A stretch of DNA of 64,000 bases, from assembly GCA_034359265.1 (NCBI GenBank), contig CP136890.1, forward strand, positions 102,263,501 through 102,327,500. The letters run 5' to 3'. The stretch is from Canna indica (taxonomy: Eukaryota > Streptophyta > Magnoliopsida > Zingiberales > Cannaceae). Within the stretch, counting starts at the first letter, position 1, and the number at the start of each line of letters is the position of its first letter. The translations under genes were made by a program, and so were the position numbers. The notes below the pieces were generated by a model, which was not told where the DNA came from, searched no databases, and saw only the letters and a list, made by a program, of their open reading frames with translations. Positions 61,024 to 64,000 of the stretch are shown here, piece by piece.

Positions 61024-62769
61024 GCATCACAATTTTGCTGGCAAGTGGCAACTCATTTTTTTTTCCCGGAGGGATGCAAATACCCTACCGACCTCAGCTC
61101 ATGATGCCAAGCTCTGATGATGACAAACTATTTTTTAGTAACTTAAGTGACATTTGATGAAATTGAAGCACTCTTTCCTGTTTGTGAAATGGAGGCATGG
61201 GGATAAGAGTGCGTCTCTGTATTGCTACATTGTTTACGCACAGGACATGATCAAGTGGAGCATTGTGGTTATGGATTGGATATTGGTTGAATGTAATTCC
61301 CTCCTTCACAGGTTGGGTCTGAATTGTTCTGATTAGTCTTTTTTTTGTGTAATCCTACTTTCTCAAAATTGTTATTTGATAGTATCGTGCATCCGGTAAA
61401 ACATGAGCATTTTGTGTAATGGTATCCTTTTAATTTTTGCAAGTAAATGTCTTCATTAGCTGCAGTTGGTTTTGGTTTTGTTTTTTTGTCATTTAGTTAG
61501 CAATTGATTGGTAAATTAATTTAGTCCATGAATTACATCTTATCTTATGTAAAAAGACAGTGGAAACGTGCACATGTCACTTCCATATTTCTCTACTTTA
61601 ATATTCTTTCAAATATTTTCAGTATCTTCTTAATTCAATTTAAGTTTGAATAGTATCTTAAATTTTTCACTTTTCTTGGATGGTTAAGATTTTATTAGAA
61701 TTATAACTCAATAACCATTCATATTTTAGGATTATATACTTGTATTAATCAATGTATTTTGGTGTTCTTATTTTTTTATATTCATACAATTTAAATTTTT
61801 TTAGTATACTTGCATTGCATGCTTATAATTATTTGAAATAACAAATCAATAATCTTTCATATTTCGTCATTATGCACGCTTATTCTTTGTAATTAATTAA
61901 CAATTATTCCATACATTAATTGTTGTCATATAATTAACGACATAAAACTTTTTGATAGATTTTGATTATTAATTATTGCATTTTTTATTATGTAATTTTG
62001 TAAAATCAAATATTATGATTGATAATTATTTTTAGTATTTTACCTTTCGTTTACTTTTATGTAATATCTATAAATATATTGATGTTCATATATTCTATAT
62101 ACACAATTTAAGTTTATTTAATTTCTTTTATATTAATTTTTTATATCATATATATTTTATCAACTCTAAAAATCTAGTTTTAACTTTTAAATAAAGGAGG
62201 ATCACGGCTTAGAAAAGATATTTTGGATCTAGTTCGTGTCACTCGCCATCAATTTCGTTATGTACAACACTGTCATTATAACGCACCGGTCCCCGATATA
62301 TCTCTCGTACGTGTCATTTTAGTACAGATCACGTGGTGGGCTCCATTTTCTGGTGGAAGAAGACACGGGCGAGAGATGCGCTTGTCCTCTCCTCACCATC
62401 CGATCATGACCGCGACGTGTCATTCGCTAGATTCTCTCGTACACGGATGATATTGGTACTACTACGTCTACGTAGTACCATGTAAATCTTTTCCCTCTTC
62501 TCTCGTTGCTCTCTCAATCACATCGCCACTGGGATTTCGAAATTATACCACAACATTTCAAATCTAAAAGAAAATAAACCTTTTTTACTTAATTACTCAG
62601 CTCAATATCGATGGTAAGTAATTCCAGTGGCAGCATATTCATTATTCAAGACATGAGAGGCGGCAAGGGGGCAGGCGAGATGAGAAGTCTGCAGGTTGAG
62701 CGAGGTGGCGGAGGAATGGCTTAGCTGAGAAGCTCTGCATGCAAGTAGTTCTCACTTCTCAGAGCAGAG
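61024..62769. other. Intergenic between PRMT1 and the USP-kinase gene
   Basis: The first 300-400 bases are probably the PRMT1 3' UTR. AT-rich DNA follows to about 62200. Then a GC-richer promoter zone has a CACGTG G-box core (about 62330) and ACGTGTC (about 62415), words typical of ABA or light-responsive promoters. No further gene is supported. Confidence 0.45.
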
Positions 62770-63977
62770 ATGAGCTCCACTCAGCAACCAGTGTGTCAGG
62801 CGTCCACTGACGACGACATTGAGGCCCTTACGAACATCGTTGTTGCTGCTAAGGCTTCAAAAGAAATCTCAAAGACTGCCCTGCTCTGGGCTTTACAGAA
62901 TGTCGTTCAACCGGGTGATTGTGTAACACTTGTCGTCATAGTTAAGCCAGGCAGTTCAAGTAAATATCTTCGGTCCCTGTTAAAAGTTGTTTCTTTTACC
63001 ACATGATGCTTGCGAAACTTGTTTCCTGATCTGATGGATTCTATTTTCTTCAGCTAACTTTGTCAAATACCTAGTTGACAATTTCTGGTTCATTTTATAT
63101 ATGTTTGAGCGATCTGCTTGAATAATTGTTCTTGTAAGCTCCATAGTATTCACTTTGCAAACAGGTTTCCATCCACTTAGTTCCTTCACATGGAACTTTC
63201 CAAAAGATGTCAACAGGGCTGGCTAACTAAGTAGTCAAGAATGCTTTTTTTTTTGACAGAAAAAGCAACTTGTATTCCATTCAAGAGAGTTGAATAGAGA
63301 AGAAAAAGAGGAACTAGTCCAAACAATGAGCCAATGGAGCAACAAGTCCAAGTAGTCAAGAATGCATGAACTTAGCTTTCAGCAACAAATTGTTCTAATT
63401 AACTATGCCCTTTTGCTTTTTTCCCTTCTTCTTATCCTAGTGCCATTTTGGTTTACATATGGTCTTGCTTCCCTGGTGAATTTTTCATGAGTAAGAACTT
63501 GTAACCAACCAATGTTGTTACTGTGAACTTGAACCACTCATACATTTTACTAAATCATGTTTCGCTGGCTTCATTATGCGGATTATCTTCTCCAGTTGGC
63601 GAGATGAACTGTTCAAGAGCTTGCTTCATTTTTCTAACTTCAGGTAAAAAACTATGGGGTTTTCCAAGATTTTCCGCGGACTATTCCAGCAGTCACCGAG
63701 AGCCACAATCCAATGCTACACTAGGGCAGAAATGTCATATCACTGACTCATGTTCTCAAATGATGCTTCAACTTCATGATGTTTATGGTTCAGATAAGGT
63801 TGGTTTCTAATCCTACTTCTAATTCTTTTCTTTTTCTATACATCTTCCTTAGTTACCATTCAGGCTATTTTTTTTCTTGTAGATAAATGTCAGGATAAAA
63901 ATCGTTACTGGAACACCTTGTGGTGCAGTGGCTGCCGAATCCAAGCAAACTGGAGCAAAATGGGTTGTATTGGACAA
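62770..63977 (+). CDS. Receptor-like cytoplasmic kinase with N-terminal USP-like domain, 3' partial
   Basis: Exons 62770-62959, 63644-63798 and 63883-63977 (donor aa|gtaatg at 63978) join in frame to 146 residues and run on past the window. Visible blocks are VVAAKASKEISKTALLWAL, VVQPGDCVTLVVIV and KLWGFPRFSADYSS, then CHITDSCSQMMLQLHDVY and GTPCGAVAAESKQTGAKWVV. This matches the universal-stress-protein-like (adenine nucleotide alpha hydrolase fold) N terminus of plant kinases of the At3g13690/At1g55200 type, in which a PERK-like kinase domain follows. The kinase domain itself is outside the window, so the fusion is inferred from the family. The start MSSTQQPVCQ is the first in-frame ATG. 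Confidence 0.82.
63245..63349 (-). mobile_element. Short retroposon (5'-truncated LINE or SINE) with perfect 16-bp TSD
   Basis: A 105-bp insert begins on the plus strand with ten T, so it reads with a poly(A) tail on the minus strand. It is bounded by identical 16-mers aagtagtcaagaatgc at 63229-63244 and 63350-63365. Long TSD plus poly(A) is the mark of LINE-driven retroposition. It lies antisense in intron 1 of the USP-kinase gene. Confidence 0.88.
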
Positions 63978-64000
63978 GTAATGTTTGTCTTCAAACTTTT

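Overview
This window is nuclear DNA from a flowering plant. It shows spliced genes with GT-AG introns, very AT-rich intergenic DNA, abundant MITE-type transposons and two degenerate LINEs. All the proteins belong to plant families: a BAM-type receptor kinase, a WSD acyltransferase, a plant E2, a ubiquitin-like PI4K gamma and DUF2921. The DUF2921, BAM and WSD genes are GC-rich, especially at the 5' ends of DUF2921 and WSD. That pattern is common in monocots, so a non-grass monocot is my guess, but the species cannot be named from this sequence.

Layout. 1-6222 (+): 3' part of a UBC25-like ubiquitin E2; one intron carries a dead RTE-type LINE with a GCGC-rich element nested in it. 7951-10710 (+): intronless DUF2921 membrane protein. 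12073-13896 (-): ribosomal protein eL43 (RPL37A), with its ATG alone in the first coding exon and site II and telo-box promoter elements. 14.2-15.5 kb: Tourist-like and hAT-like elements. 17261-21396 (+): BAM3-like LRR receptor kinase. 21.9-23.6 kb: LINE ORF2 remnant and a hAT MITE. 23.9-27.8 kb: extremely AT-rich gene desert ending in GC-rich hairpins. 29307-32425 (+): UIEF-like mRNA export factor. 33150-36513 (-): WSD1-type wax ester synthase/DGAT. 36.6-43.8 kb: intergenic, with two copies of one hAT-like family and a GGGCC-ended MITE. 43873-48777 (+): UDP-glucose 4-epimerase. 49868-52516 (-): type II PI4-kinase gamma with two ubiquitin-like domains. 55.2-56.4 kb: another hAT MITE and a 473-bp foldback element. 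56883-61023 (+): PRMT1, with an 11-nt microexon. 62770 to the end (+): N-terminal USP-like part of a receptor-like cytoplasmic kinase, with a young LINE/SINE insertion in its first intron.

The genes are an ordinary plant mixture: protein turnover, translation, CLE-peptide-type signalling, mRNA export, lipid and sugar-nucleotide metabolism, and arginine methylation. They do not form a cluster with a shared pathway. I rebuilt exon structures by hand from splice sites, reading-frame continuity and family conservation; all reconstructed coding lengths are multiples of three. I found no clearly undescribed system. The most notable items are the dense set of non-autonomous DNA transposons with recognisable target-site duplications, the long foldback element, the PRMT1 microexon, and telo-boxes at several housekeeping genes.
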